A program made the translations under genes and the position numbers. A DNA stretch of 64,000 bases, taken from assembly GCA_964421245.1 (NCBI GenBank), contig CAYQVW010000005.1, positions 1-64,000 of the forward strand, given 5' to 3'. This document shows, piece after piece, positions 16,163 through 24,407 of the stretch. Positions within the stretch are counted from its first letter, which is position 1, and the number at the start of each line of letters is the position of its first letter. The DNA comes from CAYQVW01 sp964421245. Lineage in GTDB: Bacteria > Margulisbacteria > WOR-1 > XYC2-FULL-46-14. The notes under the pieces were generated by a model, which did no database searches, was not told where the DNA came from, and saw nothing but the letters and a program-made list of their open reading frames with translations.

Positions 16163-16972
16163 ATGGTAGGAAAAACAACCGGAGAAGTTAGTGCAAAGTT
16201 ATTGGCCGAATTGTATCAACAGAATAAAATGATTTTCGGGATAGATGATGCTTTAAAAATATTAAAGACTAATTATAATTCAACGAAACAATTGCTGATT
16301 GATATGACAGCACGAAATCTCCTTGTTAGGATAAAAACTGGGAGTTACATAATTGTTCCCGAGGGGATAACCGGACCCTATATTGGTAATTGGTATGTTG
16401 CTGCGAGGGAAATATCTAATTCACCCGAATACTACATTTCTCATTACAGCGCGATGGCTATTCATAATATGCTTACCCAGCCATTGCTAAAGGTATATAT
16501 CTCATCCCCGAAAAGACAGCTGTCTTCCAAAAAACTAAAAGATAAATTTAAATTCGTTTTTGTGAAAAAGGATAATATTTGGGGAATTGAGGATAATTGG
16601 ATTACAACAACCGAAAAAATAAGAATCAGCGATATTGAGAGAACAATTATTGATTGTCTCTCTAGGCCGGAATATTGTGGGGGAATCACAGAAATTGCTA
16701 AGGGAATAGGGATTAAAAAGAAAGATATTGATCTTGATAAATTATTGCAATATGTAATTAAATATGGAAAGAAAGTTGTCGCAAAAAGATTGGGTTTCCT
16801 TCTAGAAAGCATAGGATTTGGAGAAAGTATTTTTAAAGAACTTAAGAGGCATATAAATAATAGATATGATGTTCTGGATCCATCTTTGCCAACCGATCCA
16901 TCATATAAAAATAATTGGTTTCTTTGTGCAAATGTTAATCCCGATGAAATTAGAAATATTATTCTAACTTAA
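16163..16972 (+). CDS. AbiEi-type antitoxin / transcriptional regulator
   Basis: First gene of a type IV toxin-antitoxin pair. The 269-residue protein begins with a winged-helix-like region (about 5-65, containing DALKILKTNYNSTKQLLIDM and a GSYIIVP strand). The AbiEi C-terminal domain follows, with YYISHYSAMAIHNM (about 94-107) and a VYISSPKRQ strand. Family knowledge: AbiEi neutralises AbiEii without binding it and represses the operon. The toxin gene follows after 2 bases. A promoter and palindrome lie upstream and direct repeats bracket the pair, suggesting mobility. Confidence 0.85.
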   Translation: MVGKTTGEVSAKLLAELYQQNKMIFGIDDALKILKTNYNSTKQLLIDMTARNLLVRIKTGSYIIVPEGITGPYIGNWYVAAREISNSPEYYISHYSAMAIHNMLTQPLLKVYISSPKRQLSSKKLKDKFKFVFVKKDNIWGIEDNWITTTEKIRISDIERTIIDCLSRPEYCGGITEIAKGIGIKKKDIDLDKLLQYVIKYGKKVVAKRLGFLLESIGFGESIFKELKRHINNRYDVLDPSLPTDPSYKNNWFLCANVNPDEIRNIILT

Positions 16973-16974
16973 TT

Positions 16975-17793
16975 ATGATTCCAAGAAGAAATATACAATC
17001 ATTATCTGTAAAACTTGATGTTCCTGATCAAACAATAGAGAAGGATTATGTATTATCCTGGATTTTAATTGGAATCGCGCGCTCAAGTTTAAAAGACGCA
17101 TTATTGTTTAAAGGCGGTACTGCGCTAAAGAAGATTTTTATTAAAGACTATAGGTTTTCTGAAGATTTAGATTTTACTCTTGTAAAAGATCTTTCGTCTG
17201 ATGAGATAAAAAAAGAGCTTGATGTTATTTTTTCCGATCTTTTAAAGCTTGTGAATATAAAACTCATTCTCCACAACGAGGAAATCAGGCACAAAACTTA
17301 TTCTTTTTATATTAATTATTCCGGTCCATTGGAAGCGGATATTAGCAAGCGGGATATTAAAGTGGACATTACGACAGACGAGCTTTGTTTGTTCCCATCA
17401 GAAGAGCGTCCCTTAATTAAAGAATATGATGAGTATTCTGATTTGGATTATGAGAAAAAGATAAGTGTTTATGATATAAGAGAAGTTTTTGTTGAGAAAT
17501 TATGTTGTCTGTTAGCTCCCGCAAGAAATGAACCCAGAGATGTTTATGATATGTGGTTTCTTTTTGACTATTTAGATGATGCTCATATAGAGGTTCTTTT
17601 TGAATCTTTTAAGGAAAAGGCCGAGTTTAAGGGATCGGATCACCGTAAATTAGAAAACGCTATTAAAAAGAAAGAAAAGCAATATGAAAAATCATGGGAA
17701 GAAAGACTTAAAGATCAAATTAATGAGTTGCCGGAATTTAATCGTGTTTATAGAGAGCTTAAACGAAAATTAAAACAGAAGGGGTATTTTTAG
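16975..17793 (+). CDS. AbiEii-type nucleotidyltransferase toxin
   Basis: Toxin of the AbiE pair. The 272-residue protein has the nucleotidyltransferase motif LLFKGGTALKK near residue 43, followed by FSEDLDF near 62 whose two acidic residues bind metal. The later KVDIT strand carries the third Asp. A Lys-rich tail (about 225-272) ends the chain. Related toxins add nucleotides to tRNA acceptor ends and block growth, for example on phage infection. The substrate here is unknown. It starts 2 bases after the antitoxin gene, so the two are co-expressed. Confidence 0.88.
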   Translation: MIPRRNIQSLSVKLDVPDQTIEKDYVLSWILIGIARSSLKDALLFKGGTALKKIFIKDYRFSEDLDFTLVKDLSSDEIKKELDVIFSDLLKLVNIKLILHNEEIRHKTYSFYINYSGPLEADISKRDIKVDITTDELCLFPSEERPLIKEYDEYSDLDYEKKISVYDIREVFVEKLCCLLAPARNEPRDVYDMWFLFDYLDDAHIEVLFESFKEKAEFKGSDHRKLENAIKKKEKQYEKSWEERLKDQINELPEFNRVYRELKRKLKQKGYF

Positions 17794-18002
17794 CGAAGCC
17801 ACACCCTTTTTCCTTGTTCCCGCAGTATATCAGGTTATCAGTACATCAGTAGGCAGAGAATCAGCGGATCAGAGTATCAGAATTTTAAACCTGATAAACT
17901 GGTTTCCTGCTTGCCCGCCGGAGGAGGGATATCCTAAAAACACCACACTTTTTTTCTTGTTAAACCGCGTGAAAAGCGAAGAGCGGAAGCGGACGCAGGT
18001 AA
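17794..18002. repeat. Gap after AbiE with ATCAG repeats and the right flanking repeat
   Basis: No gene is visible. From about 17828 to 17885 ATCAG occurs repeatedly at 8-10 base spacing, recalling 83-131 on the other strand. At 17945-17980 lies the second copy of the 34-36 base repeat found at 16028-16061. A shorter relative begins at 17799. Confidence 0.55.
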
Positions 18003-18500
18003 TCAAATAACTTCTAAATTAATCCGCCGCTGCTGGCAGATGTTTACGCTGACCCCCCGACCTTTCAGCCAATTAAGAACTTTACTTGTAAAATAAAAAC
18101 CCCAGCTAGTATTTCGTGATGCGTCCTTGCTGACGTATCCCTCCATTCTTATTAAATTTTCCTGATCAGTCTGCCAAATTAAATTAAGTGCCAAAGCCTT
18201 TTTATTATCATCAAAATGAAAAAGCGATTCGATTGTTCGAACAACTTCTTTAGGATGTCCTTCCAGATGTTTCATGTATTCTTCCAGTTCGGTCAATTCT
18301 TCGTGGGTAACCTGAAAAGTTGAACCATCAGGAATTTTGCCGCAGTCATCTAACCTTTTGTAAATCTCCGGCATGGTGTTTAATACTAATACTCTTTGAG
18401 AAAGTGCTCCTATTTTAGATCTTGTCGGCCTGGAATATATTTTTGCCCAAGTTTTGGGAATAACCCTTCTGGTTATCCTGAAACATAAACTATTGCTCAT
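18003..18500 (-). CDS. Hypothetical protein
   Basis: The 165-residue protein is not recognised. It has a basic N-terminus (first 30 residues), an acidic helical middle (about 65-95, with HEELTELEEYMKHLEG) and no membrane segment or catalytic motif. On the minus strand an AGAGGAAA site sits 8 bases before the ATG at 18500, which supports a real gene. It is divergent from the kinase-like gene at 18615 and convergent with the AbiE operon. Confidence 0.6.
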   Translation of the reverse strand: MSNSLCFRITRRVIPKTWAKIYSRPTRSKIGALSQRVLVLNTMPEIYKRLDDCGKIPDGSTFQVTHEELTELEEYMKHLEGHPKEVVRTIESLFHFDDNKKALALNLIWQTDQENLIRMEGYVSKDASRNTSWGFYFTSKVLNWLKGRGVSVNICQQRRINLEVI

Positions 18501-18580
18501 ATATTTATTTCCTCTCTTCTGCTGAATAATTTCACAGTATTTCTACCACACTCTTTTTTCTTGCTGAAGACCAGAAATAA

Positions 18581-18608
18581 TGAAATTTCCTCACAAATTA
18601 TCCGATAA
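18581..18608 (+). promoter_or_regulatory. Sigma-28-like promoter, site 2 (kinase-like gene)
   Basis: TGAAATTT at 18581-18588, 12 bases, then TCCGATAA at 18601-18608. The ATG (18615) is 6 bases after the -10. CCGATAA is the closest match in the window to the FliA -10. Confidence 0.55.
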
Positions 18609-18614
18609 ATATGT

Positions 18615-19508
18615 ATGCAAAGGACTGCTTTTCATACCCATAACAGATTTGTCGGACAAGGAGCAAGAGGTGCCGTTTATGCCGATCCTGTTAGAAAAAC
18701 TGCCCGTAAATACCCTTTGCCAGAATCGGCCGGGAATGTAGTCCTTGTATCAAACGCTGCTTCAGTAACAAGAGAAGGAGTTGTCCTATCTGCCTTAGAT
18801 CATCATCCGAATATGATTGAATATGTTTCCCATGGAGAAGTTGATGGCCAGCCTTATCTGGAGACGAGATTAATAGAAGGTAAAAGCTTGAAGGATGTTC
18901 TTTTATCAAGAGAGGGAAGATATAAACCACTACCCCTTTTGCGTGCCTTGAGAGTTACAGATGATATTGCCCAAGTACTTTATCATGTTCACCAGCAAGG
19001 AATTGTTCATACTGACGTTAAACCAGGGAATATAGAATTGGCTGGTCGGCGTGCAATACTAACTGATTTTGAGGGCGCAAGGGAAGAGGATCAGTTCCTT
19101 CTAGAAGAAGAAAATTTTAAAGGGTGTTTTGTCGGAGGACTTGCTTATTGTTCTCCCAGAAGATTGAGAGGACTACCTCCCAACAGAAGAGACGATATGT
19201 TTTCCCTGGGGCTTGTTTTAAGTTTCATGTTGTCACCGATCTGTGTTTTAAGTGACGAAGAAGCCGAGAGTTGCCCTCAAGGAGTAATTGTTGCAGTGGA
19301 CAAAAAACATCAGGCTTTAGCTGTAAATATTGCTAAGTTGCAAGTACATAAAACAGTAAGATTTCTTATTGCTGGATTGACTTATCCTGAGGGAGAAAGA
19401 TACTTTCCTGATTGTCAGACTGTTTCAAGATATATAAGATATATCACTCCGAAGCTTAGAACAATTCCTCAAAGGGTCTCCGGCTTGTATGGTTTTCTAG
19501 TTGGGTAA
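18615..19508 (+). CDS. Eukaryote-like Ser/Thr protein kinase with DFE in place of DFG
   Basis: The 297-residue protein has a protein-kinase fold. Visible are the glycine loop GQGARG (14-19), the ATP-binding Lys32 (ARKY), a likely helix-C Glu54 and the catalytic loop HTDVKPGN (132-139, in place of HRDxxxxN). The metal motif is DFE (151-153) instead of DFG, and SPRRL near residue 178 is a degenerate APE. The Asp and Lys needed for catalysis are kept, so it may be active. No membrane segment or sensor domain is present. The start lies 6 bases after a sigma-28-like -10, so the mRNA should be leaderless. The substrate is unknown. Confidence 0.8.
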   Translation: MQRTAFHTHNRFVGQGARGAVYADPVRKTARKYPLPESAGNVVLVSNAASVTREGVVLSALDHHPNMIEYVSHGEVDGQPYLETRLIEGKSLKDVLLSREGRYKPLPLLRALRVTDDIAQVLYHVHQQGIVHTDVKPGNIELAGRRAILTDFEGAREEDQFLLEEENFKGCFVGGLAYCSPRRLRGLPPNRRDDMFSLGLVLSFMLSPICVLSDEEAESCPQGVIVAVDKKHQALAVNIAKLQVHKTVRFLIAGLTYPEGERYFPDCQTVSRYIRYITPKLRTIPQRVSGLYGFLVG

Positions 19509-19531
19509 TTAGGTCAGATGTTTTGAGTCAT

Positions 19532-19672
19532 ATGGCGATATTTTCAATGGTGGAGGTATCTAGTCCAGAGCAGGCAGAAGCATTGAGAAGTGCTTTTGAA
19601 GAACAGATAGTCGACCTGCTGGAAAAAACTTCCATAAAAAAAGTAATTACCCACTTACTTGAGAAAAGGTAA
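19532..19672 (+). CDS. Small hypothetical protein
   Basis: A 46-residue reading frame beginning MAIFSMVEVSSPEQAEALRS, acidic then basic and mostly helical. It starts 23 bases after the kinase-like gene on the same strand. No ribosome site is clear and no family is recognised. It could be a small partner of the kinase or a chance ORF. Confidence 0.3.
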   Translation: MAIFSMVEVSSPEQAEALRSAFEEQIVDLLEKTSIKKVITHLLEKR

Positions 19673-19686
19673 GGGGAAATAAGTTT

Positions 19687-20772
19687 CTACCACCCCGAAC
19701 TAATATCTATTATATATGTAGTTGCTCCAGGATTGTTTGCGTCAGAGACGACTACCCCATCAATTGAAAAGATTGGAAGATCAACTATAGTTCCCAAGGT
19801 TGTTTTTGCTAGATTTGCTCCAGATGCCATACCGGCTCTTAAAGTAATCCTATTAAATAATGAAAACTCTGCACCAACGTGTAATGCACCGCCAGCAGAG
19901 GTTGTTTCATAATCGGTTGCTAGCAAAAGATTGATTCCTGGAATAGTTTTTGAAATACCGATTGCATAAGATGGATCGATGTTGGTGGTGGTGTCAGGAA
20001 GTGCTGTTTCTGCGCTATTAGTAACTGTTGCAGTGGTTCCATTAAAGTTTACATAAGAAGTTCTGCTCTTGTTGGTGTATTTTATACTTTGTGCTAGGTC
20101 TCTTGCTACGATTCCAACATTAACTCCTCTAATACTAGTTAGAGCTCCAATATCAAATCCCATCCCTGTGCCTGTACTATATGTACTTAATCCAGAAGCA
20201 CTAAGTACTGTTCCAGTTGTTGTGATGTTGCCAGCATAGGCAGTAATATATTTTGCATTTATCCCGACCGAGACATCCTCTGGAAGACGGCCCATTTTAA
20301 ATGTTCTTCCAAGGGTTAGTACGCCTGCGTATTGTCCGGTTCCATTTACCGTTCCAATCATGCTATTGGCAACTTTGTTGGCAGTTACATTTGCCAAAGG
20401 TAATACACTGAGTCCAACTTTTCTAATATTACAACCAATTACTCCATCTAGATTTCCGGTGAAATTAATAGCTTTGCTATAGTTGTTAGATATAAAAGAA
20501 GCGGGGTTACTGGACTTACTGATTGCATCTATCAAATCAGTTGGATCAGTATACTGGGCTCCGAGGGCTGTTTTTGTCCTCATGGTTTTAACATCACTTT
20601 TCATTAGTGCGGCTGGATTATAATACGCCGCAGTTAGATCACTAACACTTGAAACACCAACTCCACCCATACCACCGGCCCGTGAACCGATTAGTAATTG
20701 ACCAGAAGAGGTGGCCGGAAATCCCAATATCAAAATCCCAAATCCCAAAAAGAGTATAAGTAGCTTTTTCAT
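19687..20772 (-). CDS. Outer-membrane beta-barrel protein (PorV/TraF_2-like)
   Basis: The 361-residue protein starts at 20772, where a GGGAGG site lies 8 bases upstream; the longer reading to 20871 lacks one. A signal peptide (1-25, MKKLLILFLGFGILI...) is followed by GSRAGGMGGVGV and then LTAAYYNPAAL. This pair is typical of the N-terminus of PorV/FadL-like and TraF_2-type barrels. The rest alternates short strands, consistent with a barrel. The cargo is unknown. It is divergent from a decayed SemiSWEET gene and the RND exporter operon. Confidence 0.75.
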   Translation of the reverse strand: MKKLLILFLGFGILILGFPATSSGQLLIGSRAGGMGGVGVSSVSDLTAAYYNPAALMKSDVKTMRTKTALGAQYTDPTDLIDAISKSSNPASFISNNYSKAINFTGNLDGVIGCNIRKVGLSVLPLANVTANKVANSMIGTVNGTGQYAGVLTLGRTFKMGRLPEDVSVGINAKYITAYAGNITTTGTVLSASGLSTYSTGTGMGFDIGALTSIRGVNVGIVARDLAQSIKYTNKSRTSYVNFNGTTATVTNSAETALPDTTTNIDPSYAIGISKTIPGINLLLATDYETTSAGGALHVGAEFSLFNRITLRAGMASGANLAKTTLGTIVDLPIFSIDGVVVSDANNPGATTYIIDISSGW

Positions 20773-20831
20773 GTGTGTACCTCCCAAAATTATTGTCAAT
20801 ATAATAGCACAGTTCGTGATATTATGGACAG

Positions 20832-21034
20832 ATGAAAATATTTGGGTTGATCGCTGTGACGTTAACTTCAACCGGGTTCATTCCGCAAATTATTCGAGGT
20901 TTTAAAACTAGAAAGCTTGATGATGTATCAACTGTTATGCTTTTGGTTATAATTATTGGAACTGCCTGTTGGACTATTTTACCTGCGCTACAGTTGTATT
21001 GCTACTTGCGATGAAATATTTGTTTAAAAAATAA
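20832..21034 (+). pseudogene. SemiSWEET (PQ-loop) sugar transporter, internal deletion
   Basis: SemiSWEETs are three-helix sugar transporters that work as dimers. The first 50 codons give a good N-terminal part with the STGFIPQIIRGFKTRKLDDVS PQ-loop and a second helix ending in GTACW. The frame then reads to a stop at 21014. In another frame, 20987-21034 encodes ATVVLLLAMKYLFKK, a fitting end of helix 3. A deletion of roughly 16 codons that also shifts the frame therefore appears to have removed the loop and the start of helix 3. No ribosome site is obvious. It could also be an assembly error. Confidence 0.6.
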
Positions 21035-21050
21035 TCAAAGGAGCAAGATA

Positions 21051-23660
21051 GTGGTTGAAAAGCTAGGCAAGTTTGTTATCAAGAATTATATCCGGGTTCT
21101 GATCGTTTCACTTCTTGTTACTATCCTCAGTATTTACGGAATTTCCCAGCTTAAAATGGAGACCCAGATGACCGATATGCTTCCGGGAGAGTCTCCAGAG
21201 GTCAAACTTTTTGAATATGCAATGGATAATTTTAAGGGGATGGAGTCGGTTATTGTTGCGGTAGAAGGAGACAAACTTGCAATCATTCCTTTTCTTGAGG
21301 CAATTGCTCCTGAGATAGAAAAGCTGCCAGAGGTGTACGATGTTTTGTATAAAACTGATGCAGATTTTATAGAAAAGAACAGCCTTATCTTGGCCGGAGA
21401 TCCGGACGATATTGAGAAAATGTCCGGGATGCTGACTGCCTCCAGTTTAAAAGATTTTGTAAAAGGGCTAAATGATAATTTAGAAGAGACCTATACCGAT
21501 TCTGGCGATTCAAAAAAATTAAGCAAAGATAAATCACAAGTTTTAAATTTTCTGACTACTATTTCCAATTTTGTAAGATATTTTAAGAATCCTGTGTCTG
21601 ATAAAGATATAAGAGAAATATCAGATGAGTTCACCCGCGGGCCGAAATATATTATCTCCCACGATGAAACGATGGGGCTCTTAATGGCCAAATCTTCTAT
21701 TGATATCGCTGATATTAATGAAATTCTCTCGGCTGTTAACGGTGTTGAAAAGATTATTGATGAGTATGCACCTCGCTATAATGTGAAAGCATCTTTAGCT
21801 GGAAACATTGTGCTTCAGAGAGATGAGATGGATTATACAACTAAGGATATGAACTTAACCTCAGTCGTCTCTTTGATTTTGATTCTAGTAATTTTCTACG
21901 TTGGATTTAAAGTGATTCGATACTCACTGTTGGCGGTCGTTCCATTAATAGTTGGTATTATTTGGGCTTTGGGTTTTGCCTCTTTTACTATCGGTTCACT
22001 TAACATGATGACCACCATGATGGTTGCGATCCTAATCGGACTTGGAATTGACTATGCCATTCATGTTATCTCTTTATTTACGGAGAGTAGGAATAAGGGG
22101 ATGGGAGTAGAGGCATCGCTCCAGATGGTTTATGACAAGGCGATGCGGGGGATTATTACCGGCTCCGTTACAACTGCATTGGGATTTTTTGTTTTTACTC
22201 TTAGTAGTTTCGAGGCTTTTCGAGAATTTGGATTTGTTTTAGGTTCTGGTATTTTAACAACTCTCTTAGCCTCAGTATTTGTTTTGCCTGCACTGTTGCA
22301 TATTTTTCATTTTAAAGAGGTAAAGGTTCGGGTTGAGGATAAATTTGGCCAAAAAATGCAGCGATTTGAGAATTTTTTAACCCACAAGGCGCGCTGGGTT
22401 ATGATTGGAACGATTATTATTGCAATTATTTGTGCGGTTGCTATTCCACGAGCCCGTTTTACCAGAAACTGGCTTGATGTCGAGCCAAAAGGAATGCCGA
22501 GTTTAGTGATGGAGAAGAAAATAATTGATAAGTTTGATTTTAGCTCTTCCAGTTCAATTTTTATCAGCAAAGATTTAGATAGTATGGCAAAGATAAAAGA
22601 AAAAGCAGAAGATTTATCAACAGTTGGTTTTGTGGATACTATTTCACAATACGCTCCGGAGGTAGCTGATCAGAGAGCGCGTATGAGGGTAGCTGCAAGG
22701 ATCAAGAGGCAGGTAGCGGGAAGACCGGATAGCGATATTCATATAGCCGGATTAAGAAAAGAGTTAACCCGGCTTTCAAAAAATATTATTGAATTGAGTG
22801 ATTTGGCTTTTATTGGAGGCGAGAAGAAATTAGTTAAAAAATGTGATGATATTATCAAATCAAAAATGTTTAATGCTAAAAATCCCCGCTGGATTAAGCA
22901 TTACCAAAAAGTTTTTATCAGCAATTTACAAAACAAGGTTAGAAAGACTAATAGCAGCAAGATCATTACCTTAGCCGATGTTCCACAAGATATAAAGGAC
23001 GGTTATGTCGGAAAAGACGGATCATATTTAACTCAAATTTATCCGTCCCAGGATCCCTGGCAGGTTGATTTTCAAGAGATCCACCTGGCACAGCTAAAAA
23101 CTATTGATGGAAATGGAATTGGAACTGGAATGCTTCAGATGATTATGGAGATTATGCGGATTGCGGGGGAAGAGGGGAAGAAGGTAATGTATCTCACAGT
23201 TATCTTTATCTATATTATATTATTGATCGATCTTCGCAGTTTTAAGTATGCAACTTTTGCTATGCTTCCGATGGGTTTAACCCTAACGATTGTTCTTGGA
23301 ATTATGGGTTGGTTTGGTATAAAATTTAATTTTGTAAATGTTTTGGCCCTGCCGCTTATAATTGGTATCGGGGTAGATGATGGAGTGCATCTGATCCATC
23401 GCTATTTAATTGAAAAGAATCTCTCTCCGGCAATAAGAAGCACCGGTCGTGCCATTACTCTTACCACATTAACTACTACAGCCGCTTTTGGTTCTATGCT
23501 GCTGGCAAAATATCGCGGCTTTAGCTCTTTTGCCTTATTGATTGTAATGGGTATTTCTCTGGCGTATATTACGACTATTATTTTGCTTCCTGCTTTGATT
23601 GTTCTTTTTGATAAGAAGCAAGGGGCAAGTGCCAAGGGGCAAGAAAAGGGAGCGTTGTGA
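21051..23660 (+). CDS. RND/MMPL-family exporter
   Basis: The 869-residue inner-membrane protein has the RND plan twice: a membrane helix (about 10-32), a periplasmic domain, five helices (about 265-410), then a helix near 450, a second periplasmic domain and five more helices (about 715-855). The transmembrane motifs GIGIDYAIHV-like (LIGLGIDYAIHV) and GIGVDDGVHLIHRY mark the proton path. Family members (COG1033, HpnN) move hydrophobic cargo such as lipids. It starts with GTG behind AAAGGAGC. A LolA-like protein and an outer-membrane barrel follow in the same operon, forming a likely trans-envelope export module. Confidence 0.88.
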   Translation: MVEKLGKFVIKNYIRVLIVSLLVTILSIYGISQLKMETQMTDMLPGESPEVKLFEYAMDNFKGMESVIVAVEGDKLAIIPFLEAIAPEIEKLPEVYDVLYKTDADFIEKNSLILAGDPDDIEKMSGMLTASSLKDFVKGLNDNLEETYTDSGDSKKLSKDKSQVLNFLTTISNFVRYFKNPVSDKDIREISDEFTRGPKYIISHDETMGLLMAKSSIDIADINEILSAVNGVEKIIDEYAPRYNVKASLAGNIVLQRDEMDYTTKDMNLTSVVSLILILVIFYVGFKVIRYSLLAVVPLIVGIIWALGFASFTIGSLNMMTTMMVAILIGLGIDYAIHVISLFTESRNKGMGVEASLQMVYDKAMRGIITGSVTTALGFFVFTLSSFEAFREFGFVLGSGILTTLLASVFVLPALLHIFHFKEVKVRVEDKFGQKMQRFENFLTHKARWVMIGTIIIAIICAVAIPRARFTRNWLDVEPKGMPSLVMEKKIIDKFDFSSSSSIFISKDLDSMAKIKEKAEDLSTVGFVDTISQYAPEVADQRARMRVAARIKRQVAGRPDSDIHIAGLRKELTRLSKNIIELSDLAFIGGEKKLVKKCDDIIKSKMFNAKNPRWIKHYQKVFISNLQNKVRKTNSSKIITLADVPQDIKDGYVGKDGSYLTQIYPSQDPWQVDFQEIHLAQLKTIDGNGIGTGMLQMIMEIMRIAGEEGKKVMYLTVIFIYIILLIDLRSFKYATFAMLPMGLTLTIVLGIMGWFGIKFNFVNVLALPLIIGIGVDDGVHLIHRYLIEKNLSPAIRSTGRAITLTTLTTTAAFGSMLLAKYRGFSSFALLIVMGISLAYITTIILLPALIVLFDKKQGASAKGQEKGAL

Positions 23661-24394
23661 TGAAAAAAGTATTAATAATAATTTTAAGTTTATTTTTTAT
23701 TTCGCCAGTTTTTGCAGAGAAAATAACCGTTCAGCAGATTCTGGACAAGATGGAAAACGCAGGAGATTATAAGACCTCTCAGGGAAACGCGATTATGAAA
23801 ATTATAAATAGTAATGGGGATATAACTGAAATGGGTTTGATCTCCTATACTAAAAAGGGAGACAAAGATAAAAGTTTGATGCGTTTTACTTCTCCTGCCA
23901 GACTAAAGGGTACAGCCATTCTTTCTGTTGGTGATGATATCTGGTATTACAATAATCGCACCAATCGGGTTCGTTTGCTTTCTCGCTCGGCCAAGAAGGG
24001 GAGTATGATGGGATCGAGTTTTTCTTATGAAGATCTAGAATTGTCTTATGCCAAAGATTTTTCTGGTGAGATAGAAAAAGAGAGCGGCAAACACTACACT
24101 TTAAAACTTATTCCAAAAGATAAGAGTATTTCTTATAAATATATAATAGTAAAGACTAGAAAATCTGATTTTCTAGTTGAATCGGCGGTTTACTATAATA
24201 AAGACAATTTAAAATACAAAGAACTTGTAAACAAGAAATTCAAAAAGATTAAAGATCGTATCATGGCAATGGTAGTTGAGATGAAAGATCTTGAGGAAAA
24301 TAAACTTACAGTTATAGAGTCTGATGAGAAGACTATTCAATATAATATTCTGTTGGATGATAAAATGTTCTCAGAGAGAAATCTAAAAAAATAA
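23660..24394 (+). CDS. LolA-like outer-membrane lipoprotein-sorting protein (RND module)
   Basis: The 244-residue periplasmic carrier has a signal peptide (1-19) ending before EKITVQQIL. The mature part has the LolA/LolB-like pattern of this family: RFTSPARLKGTAILSVGDD, then LLSRSAKKGSMMGSSFSYED. It ends in FSERNLKK. The paralogue at 30581 shares these blocks (TYPARDKGVKYLKIGD, SMMGSDFSYED, TQRNLKK). The start ATG overlaps the RND stop (TGATG). It probably carries hydrophobic cargo between the RND pump and the barrel encoded next. Cargo is unknown. Confidence 0.85.
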   Translation: MKKVLIIILSLFFISPVFAEKITVQQILDKMENAGDYKTSQGNAIMKIINSNGDITEMGLISYTKKGDKDKSLMRFTSPARLKGTAILSVGDDIWYYNNRTNRVRLLSRSAKKGSMMGSSFSYEDLELSYAKDFSGEIEKESGKHYTLKLIPKDKSISYKYIIVKTRKSDFLVESAVYYNKDNLKYKELVNKKFKKIKDRIMAMVVEMKDLEENKLTVIESDEKTIQYNILLDDKMFSERNLKK

Positions 24395-24407
24395 TTAAAA
24401 ATTAAAA

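Noticed and set aside
20773..20871. N-terminal extension of the PorV/TraF_2-like barrel
   Set aside because: It would place the signal peptide inside the chain and ignores the GGGAGG site before 20772.
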